Positions 1 through 9,174 of a stretch of DNA of 64,000 nt are shown here, in pieces. How positions within the stretch are numbered: position 1 is the stretch's first letter; each line of letters starts with the position of its first letter. The stretch comes from Nocardia shimofusensis NBRC 100134 (lineage in GTDB: Bacteria > Actinomycetota > Actinomycetes > Mycobacteriales > Mycobacteriaceae). A model generated the notes under the pieces. That model did not search any database, had not been told where the DNA came from, and saw nothing but the letters and a program-made list of their open reading frames with translations. Both the position numbers and the translations under genes were made by a program. The stretch spans positions 62,001-126,000 of the forward strand of contig NZ_BDBT01000014.1 of the NCBI RefSeq assembly GCF_001613125.1. Direction: 5' to 3'.

Positions 1-740
1 TGCGCGTGATCGTGGGTCGCGTTGAAGTCGCCACCGGCGATGACCGGCCGATCCGACGGCGACCGGCCGAGAATCTCACGCAGACGGGACAATTCGTCGG
101 CCCAGACCTCAGTGCTGTATACCGGCGGCACCGGATGCAGCGCGTACACCGTGACCGGGCCGACCTCGGGAATCGCCGCCGTCGCCGACAACTGGTTCAA
201 CACGAACCCGTCGTACTCGACCGTCTCCGACAGCGGGTAGACGCTCCAGATCCCCGTCCCGGCTGCGGTGCGGCCGGGGGAGAGGTACCGGTACGGCAAC
301 AACTCGTCGAGCCCCGCCGCGCCGAGCGTCTCGACCGCCGTGGGCGTCAGCTCGTTGACGGTCAGCACATCGACGCGCCGCTCGCGCACCTGATCGACCA
401 GCGCGCGGGGATCGGCCCCGTCGAACAGCAGATTGGCCTGCATCACCGTCACCACCGGACCGTTCTCGTCCCCGGAACCAGAGATGTACAGCGGAGCCTG
501 CGTCCACGCCGCGGCGGCAACGACGACGACCGCGACCCCCGCACCCACCCGGCGCCGCGAGGCGACGAACACCGCCAGCCCGACGAGTGCGGAACCCATC
601 AGATACGGCGCACCCGACGCGGCCAACACCAGCGGTTGCCAGGACAGTCGACCGACATGCAGCGCGACCCCGGCCACCCCCGCGAGCGTCGCGGCCCACG
701 CGAGCACACCGACACCGACCCGGACCAGTTTCGAATTCAT
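1..740 (-). CDS. endonuclease/exonuclease/phosphatase family protein, 3' end beyond window
   Basis: The reading frame starts at ATG 740 and runs off the window at base 1, so only about 246 N-terminal residues are present. The N-terminus carries several hydrophobic stretches (about residues 5-75), consistent with membrane helices. The soluble domain then shows EEP-fold landmarks: MQANLLFDG, VNELTP and, at the window edge, AGGDFNATHDH, the Asn/His metal-dependent phosphohydrolase motif. The family includes membrane-anchored nucleases and phosphodiesterases, and the substrate cannot be told from this sequence. The gene stands 83 bp downstream of dapA on the same strand. Confidence 0.8.
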   Translation of the reverse strand, partial: MNSKLVRVGVGVLAWAATLAGVAGVALHVGRLSWQPLVLAASGAPYLMGSALVGLAVFVASRRRVGAGVAVVVVAAAAWTQAPLYISGSGDENGPVVTVMQANLLFDGADPRALVDQVRERRVDVLTVNELTPTAVETLGAAGLDELLPYRYLSPGRTAAGTGIWSVYPLSETVEYDGFVLNQLSATAAIPEVGPVTVYALHPVPPVYSTEVWADELSRLREILGRSPSDRPVIAGGDFNATHDHA

Positions 741-823
741 ATCCGGCTCGTGACAACAGCCCACATCCCATGTCCCCTTCCCCGGACGGTCACAACACTG
801 TATCGACTGGTCCGGGTCCGGAA

Positions 824-1732
824 TCACACCGGCGCGGCGAGGACGGTCATCGCCTCCCGCAGCCGCGCACGCTCCGGCGCGGCCGCCTCGAGCAGCGGAA
901 GACGCACCGTCGCGTGCTCGATGACACCGAGTTCGGCCAGCGCGGCCTTGGCCATGACCGCGCCCTGCGAGGTGCGCATCACCGCGTCGATCAGCGGGAT
1001 CAGCGCGGTGTGAATCGCTCGCGCCGCGACCAGATCACCGTCGCCGACCGCCCGCTGCAACTGCGCGATACGGTCCGCGGCCACATTGCCGACCACGCTG
1101 ACCACTCCGGTCGCCCCGCACGCGAGATACGCCGGATTGAGTTCGTCGATGCCGCAGTAGTAGGCCAGCGACGTGCGGGCCATGACCGACATCGCCTCGA
1201 ACAGATCGCCTTTGGCGTCCTTGACCGCCCGTATCCGGGGATGCGCGGCCAGCTCGATCAACGTCGCGGCCTGCATGGCGATACCGGTGCGAGCGGGCAC
1301 GTCGTAGAGCATGACCGGCAGCGCGGTGGCGTCGGCGACCGCGAGGCAGTGCGCCACGACCCCGGCCTGCGACGGCTTGGAGTAGTACGGGCACACGACG
1401 AGCAGCGCGTCCGCGCCGGCCGCCTCGGCCTCCCGCGCCCGCCGCACACTGGCCGCGGTGTCGTAGGAGCCGACCCCGGCGATCACCTTCGCCCGGCCCG
1501 CCGCCGCGGACACCACCGAGCGCACGAGACCCACGGCCTCGGCATCGCTCACCGTGGGTGATTCGCCGGTGGTGCCCGCCACGACGAGGCCGTCGCACCC
1601 CGTGGCGAGCAGGTGCTCGACCACGTTCTCGAGGTCGGGCTCGCTGATCGTCGTGTCCGGCCGCATCGGGGTCACCATCGCCACCAGGTTCGTGCCGAAG
1701 AGGTCGGCCGCGCGGTGCTGTGTCTCGGTCAT
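824..1732 (-). CDS. dapA: 4-hydroxy-tetrahydrodipicolinate synthase (DapA family)
   Basis: The product is a TIM-barrel class I aldolase of about 302 residues, the usual family length. The pyruvate-binding motif GTTGES lies at residues 53-58, followed by CPYYSKPSQ, YDVPARTG (catalytic Tyr and substrate-binding Arg) and the Schiff-base Lys in AVKDAKGD. DapA condenses pyruvate with aspartate semialdehyde in lysine and diaminopimelate synthesis. ATG 1732 was preferred over ATG 1753 because a purine-rich GGATCGGGG precedes it. The gene sits alone and divergent from a LysR regulator, not with dapB or other lysine genes. It could therefore be a second copy or a DapA-like aldolase of a catabolic route. 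Confidence 0.85.
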   Translation of the reverse strand: MTETQHRAADLFGTNLVAMVTPMRPDTTISEPDLENVVEHLLATGCDGLVVAGTTGESPTVSDAEAVGLVRSVVSAAAGRAKVIAGVGSYDTAASVRRAREAEAAGADALLVVCPYYSKPSQAGVVAHCLAVADATALPVMLYDVPARTGIAMQAATLIELAAHPRIRAVKDAKGDLFEAMSVMARTSLAYYCGIDELNPAYLACGATGVVSVVGNVAADRIAQLQRAVGDGDLVAARAIHTALIPLIDAVMRTSQGAVMAKAALAELGVIEHATVRLPLLEAAAPERARLREAMTVLAAPV

Positions 1733-1805
1733 GACCCCGATCCTGTCCCGCATGACATCTGCGGTCCAGCGATGCTTTCTGGACGATATTCATTAGCATG
1801 GCTTC

Positions 1806-2783
1806 ATGATCGATGTCGGCGCGCTGCGCGCACTCCAGTCGGTGGCCGCGCTCGGCACACTGGCCCGCGCGGCCGACGAACTCGGTTTCACCGCCTCGGC
1901 GGTCTCTCAGCAGATCAAACGACTCGAACAACAGATCGGGGTGCCGGTACTGGCCCCGGCCGGTCGCGGCGTCGTACTCACCGCCGCGGGTACGGCTCTC
2001 GTCGACTCCGCACCGGAGGTGTTCCAAGCGCTCGAACGCTGCACCGAGGCCGCCCGCTCGGTCGCCGACGGCGCACCACGCGGCACCCTGCGCGTCGCCG
2101 CGTTCTCCACCGCCGCCCGCGGCCTGCTCGCCCCCACCCTCACCCGCCTGGCGACCGGTTGCCCCGACCTGCGCGTCCACATCACCGAACAGGACCCGGC
2201 CCAAGCGCTGCACAGCGTCGCCGCGGGCACCGCCGACCTCGCCCTCGTCCACGACGCCGACGGCCTGCCCGCACCCCTGCCGCCCACGCTGACCAGCCGC
2301 CACGTCCACACCGACATCGGCGACGTCGTCATGGCCCGCACCCACCCGCTCGCCGCCCACGACCAGCCCCTCACCGGTGGCGACCTCGCCGGACACGCCT
2401 GGGTCACCAGCCCACCGGGCACGGTCTGCCACCAATGGTTCCGGCGACTGTTCGCCGACCTCCCCGCCGACCCCGACGTCCGTCACCTCATCGACGATTT
2501 CGCCACCCAACTCGCCCTCGTCGCCGCGGACGGCGTCCTCGCGCTCGTCCCCCGCCTGGCCCGTCCGCCGCTCGGCGACGACCTCGTCTCCCGGCCGCTG
2601 GCGCGCACCCCCACCCGTGAAGTGCACGCGGCCTGGCGCCGCAGCGCCGACGCCAGCCCCGCGATCCGCGCGACCCTCGCCGCGCTGCACCGACTGCGAG
2701 ACGACACGCCTTCGTCACCGAGTCCCGCCCGAAGCGGCGGTATCGGCCCAGCCGCCGGCGAGGCGTCGAGAACACGGTCATGA
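1806..2783 (+). CDS. LysR family transcriptional regulator
   Basis: The protein is 325 residues long. An N-terminal winged HTH (about residues 3-62) contains AADELGFTASAVSQQIKRLE, typical of LysR regulators, and the rest is a periplasmic-binding-like effector domain. The gene diverges from dapA across a 73-bp gap, the arrangement in which LysR proteins usually control the neighbour and themselves. The ligand is unknown. The C-terminal 25 residues are Ser/Pro/Arg-rich and probably unstructured. The stop codon lies inside a perfect 16-bp palindrome at 2773-2788. Confidence 0.85.
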   Translation: MIDVGALRALQSVAALGTLARAADELGFTASAVSQQIKRLEQQIGVPVLAPAGRGVVLTAAGTALVDSAPEVFQALERCTEAARSVADGAPRGTLRVAAFSTAARGLLAPTLTRLATGCPDLRVHITEQDPAQALHSVAAGTADLALVHDADGLPAPLPPTLTSRHVHTDIGDVVMARTHPLAAHDQPLTGGDLAGHAWVTSPPGTVCHQWFRRLFADLPADPDVRHLIDDFATQLALVAADGVLALVPRLARPPLGDDLVSRPLARTPTREVHAAWRRSADASPAIRATLAALHRLRDDTPSSPSPARSGGIGPAAGEASRTRS

Positions 2784-2788
2784 CCGTG
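2773..2788. other. 16-bp perfect palindrome between convergent genes
   Basis: CACGGTCATGACCGTG overlaps the lysR stop codon and lies 22 bp before the 3' end of nuoN. It has no loop and no T-tract, so it is a poor classical terminator. It may limit read-through between the convergent lysR and nuo operon, or be a protein site. Confidence 0.35.
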
Positions 2789-2810
2789 CTCACCCGCCGC
2801 TCACCGGGGT

Positions 2811-4430
2811 TCAACTCACGAAGGTCGCCGCCTGCTCGGCCAGATCCAGCAACGGCTGCGGGAACACGCCGAACACCAGCGTGCCGATCCCGGTCAACAA
2901 GATCAGCGCCCAGGTCAGCGCGGGGGAGCGGACCTCAGGAGCATCGGCGGGCGGGTCCGTGAAGAACATCATCACGATCACCCGGACATAGAAGAACGCC
3001 GCCACCGCGCTGGTCAGCACGCCCACCACGACCACCGACGCGCCGTAGCCCGACGCGGCCGCGTTGAACACCGCGAACTTCGCGATGAAGCCGCTGGTGA
3101 GCGGCAGACCGGCGAAGGAGAGCAGCAGCAGCGCGAAAACCGTTGCCGTCCACGGGGACCGGCGGCCCAGACCGGCCCAGCGGGCCAGTCCGGTGGCTTC
3201 CTCGTCGGTGTCGTCGCGCACCAAGGTGACCACGGCGAACGCGCCCACCGTGCTCAAACCGTAGACGGCCAGATAGAACAGCGTCGCCGCGATCCCCGCC
3301 GCGTCGGCCGACAGCAGACCGGTCAGCAGGAATCCGGCGTGCGTGACCGACGAATAGGCCAGCATCCGCTTCACATCGGTCTGCGTCACCGCCAGCACCG
3401 CGCCGACCACCATCGTCGCGATCGCGATCGCCGCCACCACCGGTCGCCAATCGTCCACCATGCCCGGCGCCCCGACATAGAGCACGCGCGCCAGCGCACC
3501 CACCGCCGCGACCTTGGTCGCCGCCGCCATGAACGCTGTCACCGGCGTCGGCGCACCCTGGTAGACGTCCGGCACCCACGCCTGGAACGGCACCGCCCCG
3601 ATCTTGAACAGCAACCCGACCGACAGCATGGCCAACCCGAGCAGCCCCAGCAGCGGATCACCCGACTGGGCGGCGATCGCCTCGGCGATGCCGCTCAACC
3701 GCACCGTGCCCGCCTGCCCGTACAGCAACGCCACACCGTAGAGGAAGAACGCCGACGAGAACGCCCCCAGCAGGAAGTACTTGAGCGCCGCCTCCTGGGA
3801 CAACAGCCGCTTGCGCCTGGCCAGCCCGCACAGCACGTACAACGGCAGCGACAGCACCTCGAGCGCCACGAACATCGTCAGCAGATCATTGGCGGCCGGG
3901 AACAACAGCATCCCGCCGACCGCCAGCATGGACAGCGGGAACACTTCCGTGGCCAGCGCACCCGCCCGCGCGGCGGCCTTCTCGTCCGCACTGCCCGGCA
4001 CCGCCGCCGCCTGCGGAGCGAACGCGTCCAGACCACGCTCCATCGTCGCCGCCGCGCGACTCCACGTGCCCGGCCCCGACCGCGCCTGCACGCCCTCGGT
4101 GCGCCGCTCGGCCATCAGCAGCACCGCGATCAACGAGACCACCAACAGCGTGCCCTGCAGGAACAAGCTCACCCCGTCGACGGCGACGGCACCGGCCACC
4201 GCCGTCTGTTCGGCGCCCGCCAACGCGACCACCGCACCGAAAGCCGCCAGCAGCCCGGCGACAGCGAGGGCGAGCTGGGTGCGGTAGCGCCACGGCCGGG
4301 GCGCGAAAGCCTCGACCAGCACGCCGGCCACGCCGACGCCGAAGACGATCAGCATCGGCGACAGCGCACCGTATTCGATGCTCGGGGCGGGCAGCGCCGC
4401 GGCCAGCGAGTGTGTCGCGGAAACGGTCAC
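2811..4430 (-). CDS. nuoN: NADH-quinone oxidoreductase subunit N
   Basis: This 539-residue, very hydrophobic protein is the last gene of the nuo operon. It is one of the three antiporter-like membrane subunits (L, M, N) that carry proton translocation in complex I. The central region has the Proton_antipo_M signature, with conserved Lys/Glu-bearing helices such as FKIGAVPFQAWVPDVYQG and VKRMLAYSSVTHAGF. Its start overlaps the nuoM stop by 4 bp, indicating translational coupling. An insert of about 50 charged residues (around residues 105-160, from ERRTEGVQARSG) separates the first helices from the antiporter core, as in other actinobacterial NuoN proteins. Confidence 0.95.
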   Translation of the reverse strand: MTVSATHSLAAALPAPSIEYGALSPMLIVFGVGVAGVLVEAFAPRPWRYRTQLALAVAGLLAAFGAVVALAGAEQTAVAGAVAVDGVSLFLQGTLLVVSLIAVLLMAERRTEGVQARSGPGTWSRAAATMERGLDAFAPQAAAVPGSADEKAAARAGALATEVFPLSMLAVGGMLLFPAANDLLTMFVALEVLSLPLYVLCGLARRKRLLSQEAALKYFLLGAFSSAFFLYGVALLYGQAGTVRLSGIAEAIAAQSGDPLLGLLGLAMLSVGLLFKIGAVPFQAWVPDVYQGAPTPVTAFMAAATKVAAVGALARVLYVGAPGMVDDWRPVVAAIAIATMVVGAVLAVTQTDVKRMLAYSSVTHAGFLLTGLLSADAAGIAATLFYLAVYGLSTVGAFAVVTLVRDDTDEEATGLARWAGLGRRSPWTATVFALLLLSFAGLPLTSGFIAKFAVFNAAASGYGASVVVVGVLTSAVAAFFYVRVIVMMFFTDPPADAPEVRSPALTWALILLTGIGTLVFGVFPQPLLDLAEQAATFVS

Positions 4431-6112
4431 CGGTGTCCACCTTCTTCCTCGAGCTCCGGCGCACCCGCGACCGGCGCGGGCACCGTCGGCGCGGGATCAT
4501 CCCGTCCGATGGTCGTCAACGTCTGATCGACCGCGGGGTCCACATAATCGAGCACCGCCCTCGGGTACAGGCCCAGCAACAGCAGCGCCGCGATCAACGG
4601 GGCGACGACCAGCAGCTCGCGCGGCACCAGATCGGGCAGCTTCTCGTTGCCCTCCTTCACCGGACCGGTCATCATCCGCTGATACATCCACAGCACATAG
4701 ATCGCCGCCAGCACCAGCGCGCCGGTCGCGAACACCGCCGCCACCTGGTAGCGGCTGAAAGTGCCCACCAGAACCAAGAACTCGCTGACGAACGGCGCCA
4801 GGCCGGGCAGCGACAAGGTCGCCAGGCCCGCGATGAAGAACGTGCCCGCCAGCACCGGCGCCACCTTCTGCACCCCGCCGTAATCGGCGATCATCCGGCT
4901 GCCGCGCCGCGACACCAGGAAACCCGCGACCAGGAACAGCGCCGCGGTGGAGATGCCGTGATTGACCATGTACAGCGTCGCCCCCGACTGGGACTGACTG
5001 GTCATGGCGAAGATGCCGAGGATGATGAACCCGAAATGCGAGATCGAGGTGTAGGCGATCAAGCGCATCACGTCGGTCTGGCCGATCGCCAGCAGCGCGC
5101 CGTAGAGGATGCCGATCACCGCGAGTGTGATCACCAGCGGCGCATAGGTTCCCGAAGCCTCCGGGAACAGCGTCAGGCAGAACCGCAGCATGCCGAACGT
5201 GCCGACCTTGTCGACCACCGCCATCATCAGCACCGCGCTCGACGGTGTCGCCGCCACCGCCGCATCCGGCAGCCAGGTGTGCAACGGCCACAGCGGGGCC
5301 TTCACCGCGAAGGCGAACATGAAACCGAGGAACAGCGCGTTGAGCACCGCCGGATCCGCCCCGAGGCCGCCGGTATTCGCGGCCTCGACCACCACGCGCA
5401 GATCGAAGGTACCGCCGCCGCCGGCGCCGAGCCCGTCGCGGACGGTGAGCACGTACAGACCGATCACCGCGGCCAGCATGACCAGCCCGCCCAGCAGGTT
5501 GTAGAGCAGGAACTTCACCGCCGCGCGGGAGCGGGCCGCGCGGACGGCGGCATCGGCGGTGCGCGGGCCGAAACCGCCGATGAGGAAGTACATCGGGATG
5601 AGCATGGCCTCGAAGAACACGTAGAACAGCAGGATGTCCAAGGCCAGGAACGACATCAGCACCATCGCCTCGACCAGCAGTGTCAAGGCCACGTAGACAT
5701 GCGCGGCGCGAGGCCCCCCGCCTGCCTCCCGGTCGTCGTTCCAACCGGCCAGGATCAGCAACGGCACCAGCGCGGTGGTCAGCAGAACCAGCACCAGCGC
5801 GATGCCGTCCAGACCGAGGGTGTAGCCGGCGCCGAAAGCCGGAATCCACTCCTGGGATTCGACGAACTGGTACTGCGCTCCACCGGGTTCGAAGGCCACC
5901 GCCAGCCCGAGCGCGATCGCCAGCACACCGACCGACACCGCGAGCGCCAACGCGCGGGCCAGGGTCCGCCGCGCCGCCGGAAGCGCCAATACCACCAGCG
6001 CACCGGCCACCGGCAGCAGCCACAGGACGGTCAACCAGGGGACACCACTCACGCCTGCTTCGTTCATGACCGCCTCGTTCATGACCGCCTCGCTCATGAC
6101 TGCCTCGCTCAC
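4427..6112 (-). CDS. nuoM: NADH-quinone oxidoreductase subunit M
   Basis: This 561-residue membrane subunit of complex I is antiporter-like. Characteristic segments include FFEAMLIPMYFLIG (the conserved helix Glu), KAPLWPLHTWLPDA and QTDVMRLIAYTSISHFGF. It overlaps nuoL by 4 bp (GTGA) and nuoN by 4 bp. The GTG at 6112 is the start that gives the overlap. Three further in-frame ATGs follow at exact 15-bp steps (6097, 6082, 6067) because the first codons are a tandem repeat encoding MSEAV, MSEAV, MNEAV and MNEAG. The repeat adds about 15 residues before the first transmembrane helix, and the real start cannot be settled from the sequence. Confidence 0.95.
   Translation of the reverse strand: MSEAVMSEAVMNEAVMNEAGVSGVPWLTVLWLLPVAGALVVLALPAARRTLARALALAVSVGVLAIALGLAVAFEPGGAQYQFVESQEWIPAFGAGYTLGLDGIALVLVLLTTALVPLLILAGWNDDREAGGGPRAAHVYVALTLLVEAMVLMSFLALDILLFYVFFEAMLIPMYFLIGGFGPRTADAAVRAARSRAAVKFLLYNLLGGLVMLAAVIGLYVLTVRDGLGAGGGGTFDLRVVVEAANTGGLGADPAVLNALFLGFMFAFAVKAPLWPLHTWLPDAAVAATPSSAVLMMAVVDKVGTFGMLRFCLTLFPEASGTYAPLVITLAVIGILYGALLAIGQTDVMRLIAYTSISHFGFIILGIFAMTSQSQSGATLYMVNHGISTAALFLVAGFLVSRRGSRMIADYGGVQKVAPVLAGTFFIAGLATLSLPGLAPFVSEFLVLVGTFSRYQVAAVFATGALVLAAIYVLWMYQRMMTGPVKEGNEKLPDLVPRELLVVAPLIAALLLLGLYPRAVLDYVDPAVDQTLTTIGRDDPAPTVPAPVAGAPELEEEGGHR
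6053..6112 (-). repeat. 15-bp tandem repeat at the nuoM translation start
   Basis: About four copies of a 15-bp unit (on the minus strand ATGAACGAGGCGGTC and variants) fill the first 20 codons of nuoM. Each copy brings its own in-frame ATG or GTG. The unit length is a multiple of three, so copy-number change keeps the frame but changes how many start codons are offered. Confidence 0.8.
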
Positions 6113-7992
6113 AGGATGCGCACCGCCACCAGGGCGGCGGCCACCAGGGCCGCGCCGGTGAACATGGACAGGGCATAGGACCGCACGAAACCGGTCTGGA
6201 CGCGCCGCGCCCGCGCCGACAAGCCACCGATGAACGCGGCGATGCCGTTGACCAGTCCATCGATGCCGCGATTGTCGACGAACACCAGCGAGCGGGTCAG
6301 ATGCAGACCGGGCCGCATCAGCAGCGCCTCGTTGGCGGCGTCACCGTAGAGATCCTTGCGCGCGGCCACGGTCGCGAAACTCGCTTCCGGTGCGGTACGC
6401 GGGATCTCGGCGCGACCGTAACGCTGATAGGCCACGCCGGCTCCGATCACCACGACGGCCAGCGCCAGACCGGTCACCACGATCGGCGGCACCGCGTGCT
6501 CGGCGTGCGAGACCCCGACCACCGGTTCGAGCCAGTTCTGCAGCGAATTGCCCAGCACCAGCAGCCCGCCCGAGGCCACCGAGCCCAGCGCGAGCAGGAT
6601 CATCGGTCCGGTCATCGACACCGGCGACTCGTGCGGGTGGGTGTCCGGCGCCCAGCGTCGCTCACCGAAGAAGGTCATCAGCATGACGCGGGTCATGTAG
6701 AAGGCGGTCAGGCCCGCGCCGAGCAGCGCCACCGCGCCCAGGGCGTACCCACCCGCGCCGCCGGAACCGAAAGCCACCTCGATGATCTTGTCCTTGGAGA
6801 AGAACCCGGCGAACGGCGGCACACCGATGATGGCGAGATAGCCGAGACCGAAGGTGACGTAGGTGATCGGCAGCAGCTTGCGCAGCCCGCCGTAGCGGCG
6901 CATGTCGGTCTCGTCGTCCATCGCGTGCATGACCGAGCCCGCGCCCAGGAACAGCCCCGCCTTGAAGAAGCCGTGGGTGAGCAGGTGCATGATCGCGAAG
7001 GCGTAACCGGCCGGACCGAGGCCCGCGGCGAGCACCATGTAGCCGATCTGGCTCATCGTCGAGGCGGCCAGCGCCTTCTTGATGTCGTCCTTGGCGCAAC
7101 CGATGATCGCGCCGAACATCAAGGTCACCGCGCCGACGAGGACCACAGCCAGCTGCGCGCCCGGCGCCAGATCGAAGATGGCGTTCGAACGGGCGATCAG
7201 GTAGACGCCCGCGGTGACCATGGTGGCGGCGTGGATGAGCGCCGACACCGGGGTCGGACCCTCCATCGCGTCACCGAGCCAGGACTGCAACGGCACCTGC
7301 GCGGACTTGCCGCACGCGGCCAGCAGCAACAGCAACCCGATCGCGGTCAGCGTCGCCTCGCTCGCCTCCGGCGCGGCGGCGAACACCCCGTCGAAGTCGA
7401 TCGAGCCGAAGGTGGCGAACATGACCATCATCGCCAGCGCCAAGCCCGTGTCGCCGACGCGGTTGACCACGAACGCCTTCTTCGCCGCCGTGGCGGCCGA
7501 GGGCTTGTGGAACCAGAACCCGATCAGCAGATAGGAGGCCAGGCCGACACCCTCCCAGCCGAGATACAGGACCAGGTAGTTGTTCGCCAGCACCAGGATC
7601 AGCATCGCGGCCAGGAACAGGTTCAGGTAGGCGAAGAAGCGCCTGCGGCCGGGATCGGCGCTCATGTAGCCGATCGAGTACACGTGGATGAGCGTGCCGA
7701 CACCGGTGATGAGCAGGGCGAAGCACATCGACAGCTGGTCCAGGCGCAGCGCGAGGTCCACCTGCAGGCTCGCGACCGGAACCCAGGTGAACAGTTCGGC
7801 CTGGATCGCACGAGCGCCTTCCGCACGGCCGAGCATCTCGACGAAAGCGAACCCGGCGACGGCGAACGAGGCCAGCGCGGCCACGGTGCCGAGCAGATGG
7901 CCCCAGCGGTCGGCGCGGCGGCCGAGCAACAGCAGAACGATCGCGCCGGCCAGCGGCAGCGCGGGCAGGAGATACAGAGACGCGGTAGCCAT
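6109..7992 (-). CDS. nuoL: NADH-quinone oxidoreductase subunit L
   Basis: This is the largest antiporter-like membrane subunit of complex I (about 627 residues). Recognisable segments are LGWEGVGLASYLLIGFWF, KSAQVPLQSWLGDAMEGPTPVSAL, KDDIKKALAASTMSQIGYM and, at the C-terminus, the long amphipathic arm region. The start at 7992 was chosen because GGACGG lies about 6 nt upstream. ATG 8007, just after the nuoK stop, and an ATG at 8058 inside nuoK are less likely. It overlaps nuoM by 4 bp. Confidence 0.95.
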   Translation of the reverse strand: MATASLYLLPALPLAGAIVLLLLGRRADRWGHLLGTVAALASFAVAGFAFVEMLGRAEGARAIQAELFTWVPVASLQVDLALRLDQLSMCFALLITGVGTLIHVYSIGYMSADPGRRRFFAYLNLFLAAMLILVLANNYLVLYLGWEGVGLASYLLIGFWFHKPSAATAAKKAFVVNRVGDTGLALAMMVMFATFGSIDFDGVFAAAPEASEATLTAIGLLLLLAACGKSAQVPLQSWLGDAMEGPTPVSALIHAATMVTAGVYLIARSNAIFDLAPGAQLAVVLVGAVTLMFGAIIGCAKDDIKKALAASTMSQIGYMVLAAGLGPAGYAFAIMHLLTHGFFKAGLFLGAGSVMHAMDDETDMRRYGGLRKLLPITYVTFGLGYLAIIGVPPFAGFFSKDKIIEVAFGSGGAGGYALGAVALLGAGLTAFYMTRVMLMTFFGERRWAPDTHPHESPVSMTGPMILLALGSVASGGLLVLGNSLQNWLEPVVGVSHAEHAVPPIVVTGLALAVVVIGAGVAYQRYGRAEIPRTAPEASFATVAARKDLYGDAANEALLMRPGLHLTRSLVFVDNRGIDGLVNGIAAFIGGLSARARRVQTGFVRSYALSMFTGAALVAAALVAVRIL

Positions 7993-8008
7993 GTCGGAAC
8001 CGTCCATG

Positions 8009-8308
8009 TCAGAACCGCAGCAGACTGGCGTCGTCGACCGAGGTCGAGCGGCGGGCACGGAAGATGGTCATGATGATGGCCAGGCCGATGACCACCTCGG
8101 CGGCGGCGACCACCATGGTGAAGAACGCGATCACCTGACCGTCGAGGTTCGTGTGCAACCGTGCGAAGGTGACGAACGCCAGGTTCACCGCGTTGAGCAT
8201 CAGCTCCACACACATGAACACCACGATCGCGTTGCGCCGCAACAGGACTCCCGCAGCGCCGATGGTGAACAACAGCGCGGACAGGAACAGGTAGTTCTCT
8301 GGATTCAC
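8009..8308 (-). CDS. nuoK: NADH-quinone oxidoreductase subunit K
   Basis: This 99-residue protein has three transmembrane helices, the standard NuoK size. The conserved Glu residues of the proton path are visible in FMCVELMLNAVNL and in VAAAEVVIGLAI. It overlaps nuoJ by 4 bp (ATGA) at its start and is followed directly by nuoL. Confidence 0.95.
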   Translation of the reverse strand: MNPENYLFLSALLFTIGAAGVLLRRNAIVVFMCVELMLNAVNLAFVTFARLHTNLDGQVIAFFTMVVAAAEVVIGLAIIMTIFRARRSTSVDDASLLRF

Positions 8309-9174
8309 CGGGTGCCTTCCTCATCGGCGGAATCGGGATGCCGCGTCCCCTCACTCGCGGATCCACTGCGCGAGGAGCCCTCGCCCGAGGTCTCGCCGCC
8401 GGAGCCGACCGACAGGACGGCGGCTTCGGTGAGGGCCCTGGTGCGGCGATGGCGCAGGATCGTGCTGACCGAGAGTTCCTCGAAGGAGCCGTCGGGCAGG
8501 CGCGCCGGGACATCGACGGCGTTGTGCCGGGCGTAGACACCCGGCGTCGGCAGCGGGGTCGCGCGGGAGACACCGTCGCGGAACCGGTTGCGCGACATCT
8601 CCCGCTGGGTGCGGCGGGCACCGAAGTTCTCGCGGTGGGCGAGCAGCATCGCGCCGATGGTCGCGGTGATCAGCAGCGCGCCGGTCAACTCGAACGCCCA
8701 CACGTAGCGCAGGAAGATCAGCTCGGCCAGTTCGGCGATCACATCCCGGCCGGGGAACCCGCCGCCGGGGAAGACCACCCCCGAATCGCGGATGCCGATC
8801 CCGATCCCGGCGATCAGCAGCAACCCGAACCCGACCCCGACCACAGCTGCCGCCAGGCGTTGCCCCCGGATCGTCTCGCGCAGCGACTCCGCGGAATCCA
8901 CGCCGACGAGCATCATGACGAACAGGAACAGCATCATCACCGCGCCGGTGTAGACGACGATCTGCACCACGCCCAGGAACAGCGCGTCCTGGGCGATGTA
9001 CATGATCGCCAGCGCGATCATGGTGGCGGCCAGGCAGATCGCCGAATGCACGGCCTTGGCGGCGAACACCATGCCCAGCGCGCCGAGCACGGTCAGCGGG
9101 GCCAGTATCCAGAACTGGACGGCCTCCCCGGTGGAGGTCCTGGTGAGGGTTTCGGCGGCCATGAGTGTGGTCAT
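8305..9174 (-). CDS. nuoJ: NADH-quinone oxidoreductase subunit J
   Basis: The 289-residue protein has five transmembrane helices in the first 190 residues, including the NuoJ motif VVYTGAVMMLFLFVMMLVGVD. A roughly 100-residue soluble C-terminal tail rich in Arg, Ser and Gly follows. Such an extended tail is common in actinobacterial NuoJ and absent from E. coli NuoJ (about 184 residues). It overlaps the nuoHI stop by 4 bp and nuoK by 4 bp. Confidence 0.93.
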   Translation of the reverse strand: MTTLMAAETLTRTSTGEAVQFWILAPLTVLGALGMVFAAKAVHSAICLAATMIALAIMYIAQDALFLGVVQIVVYTGAVMMLFLFVMMLVGVDSAESLRETIRGQRLAAAVVGVGFGLLLIAGIGIGIRDSGVVFPGGGFPGRDVIAELAELIFLRYVWAFELTGALLITATIGAMLLAHRENFGARRTQREMSRNRFRDGVSRATPLPTPGVYARHNAVDVPARLPDGSFEELSVSTILRHRRTRALTEAAVLSVGSGGETSGEGSSRSGSASEGTRHPDSADEEGTR

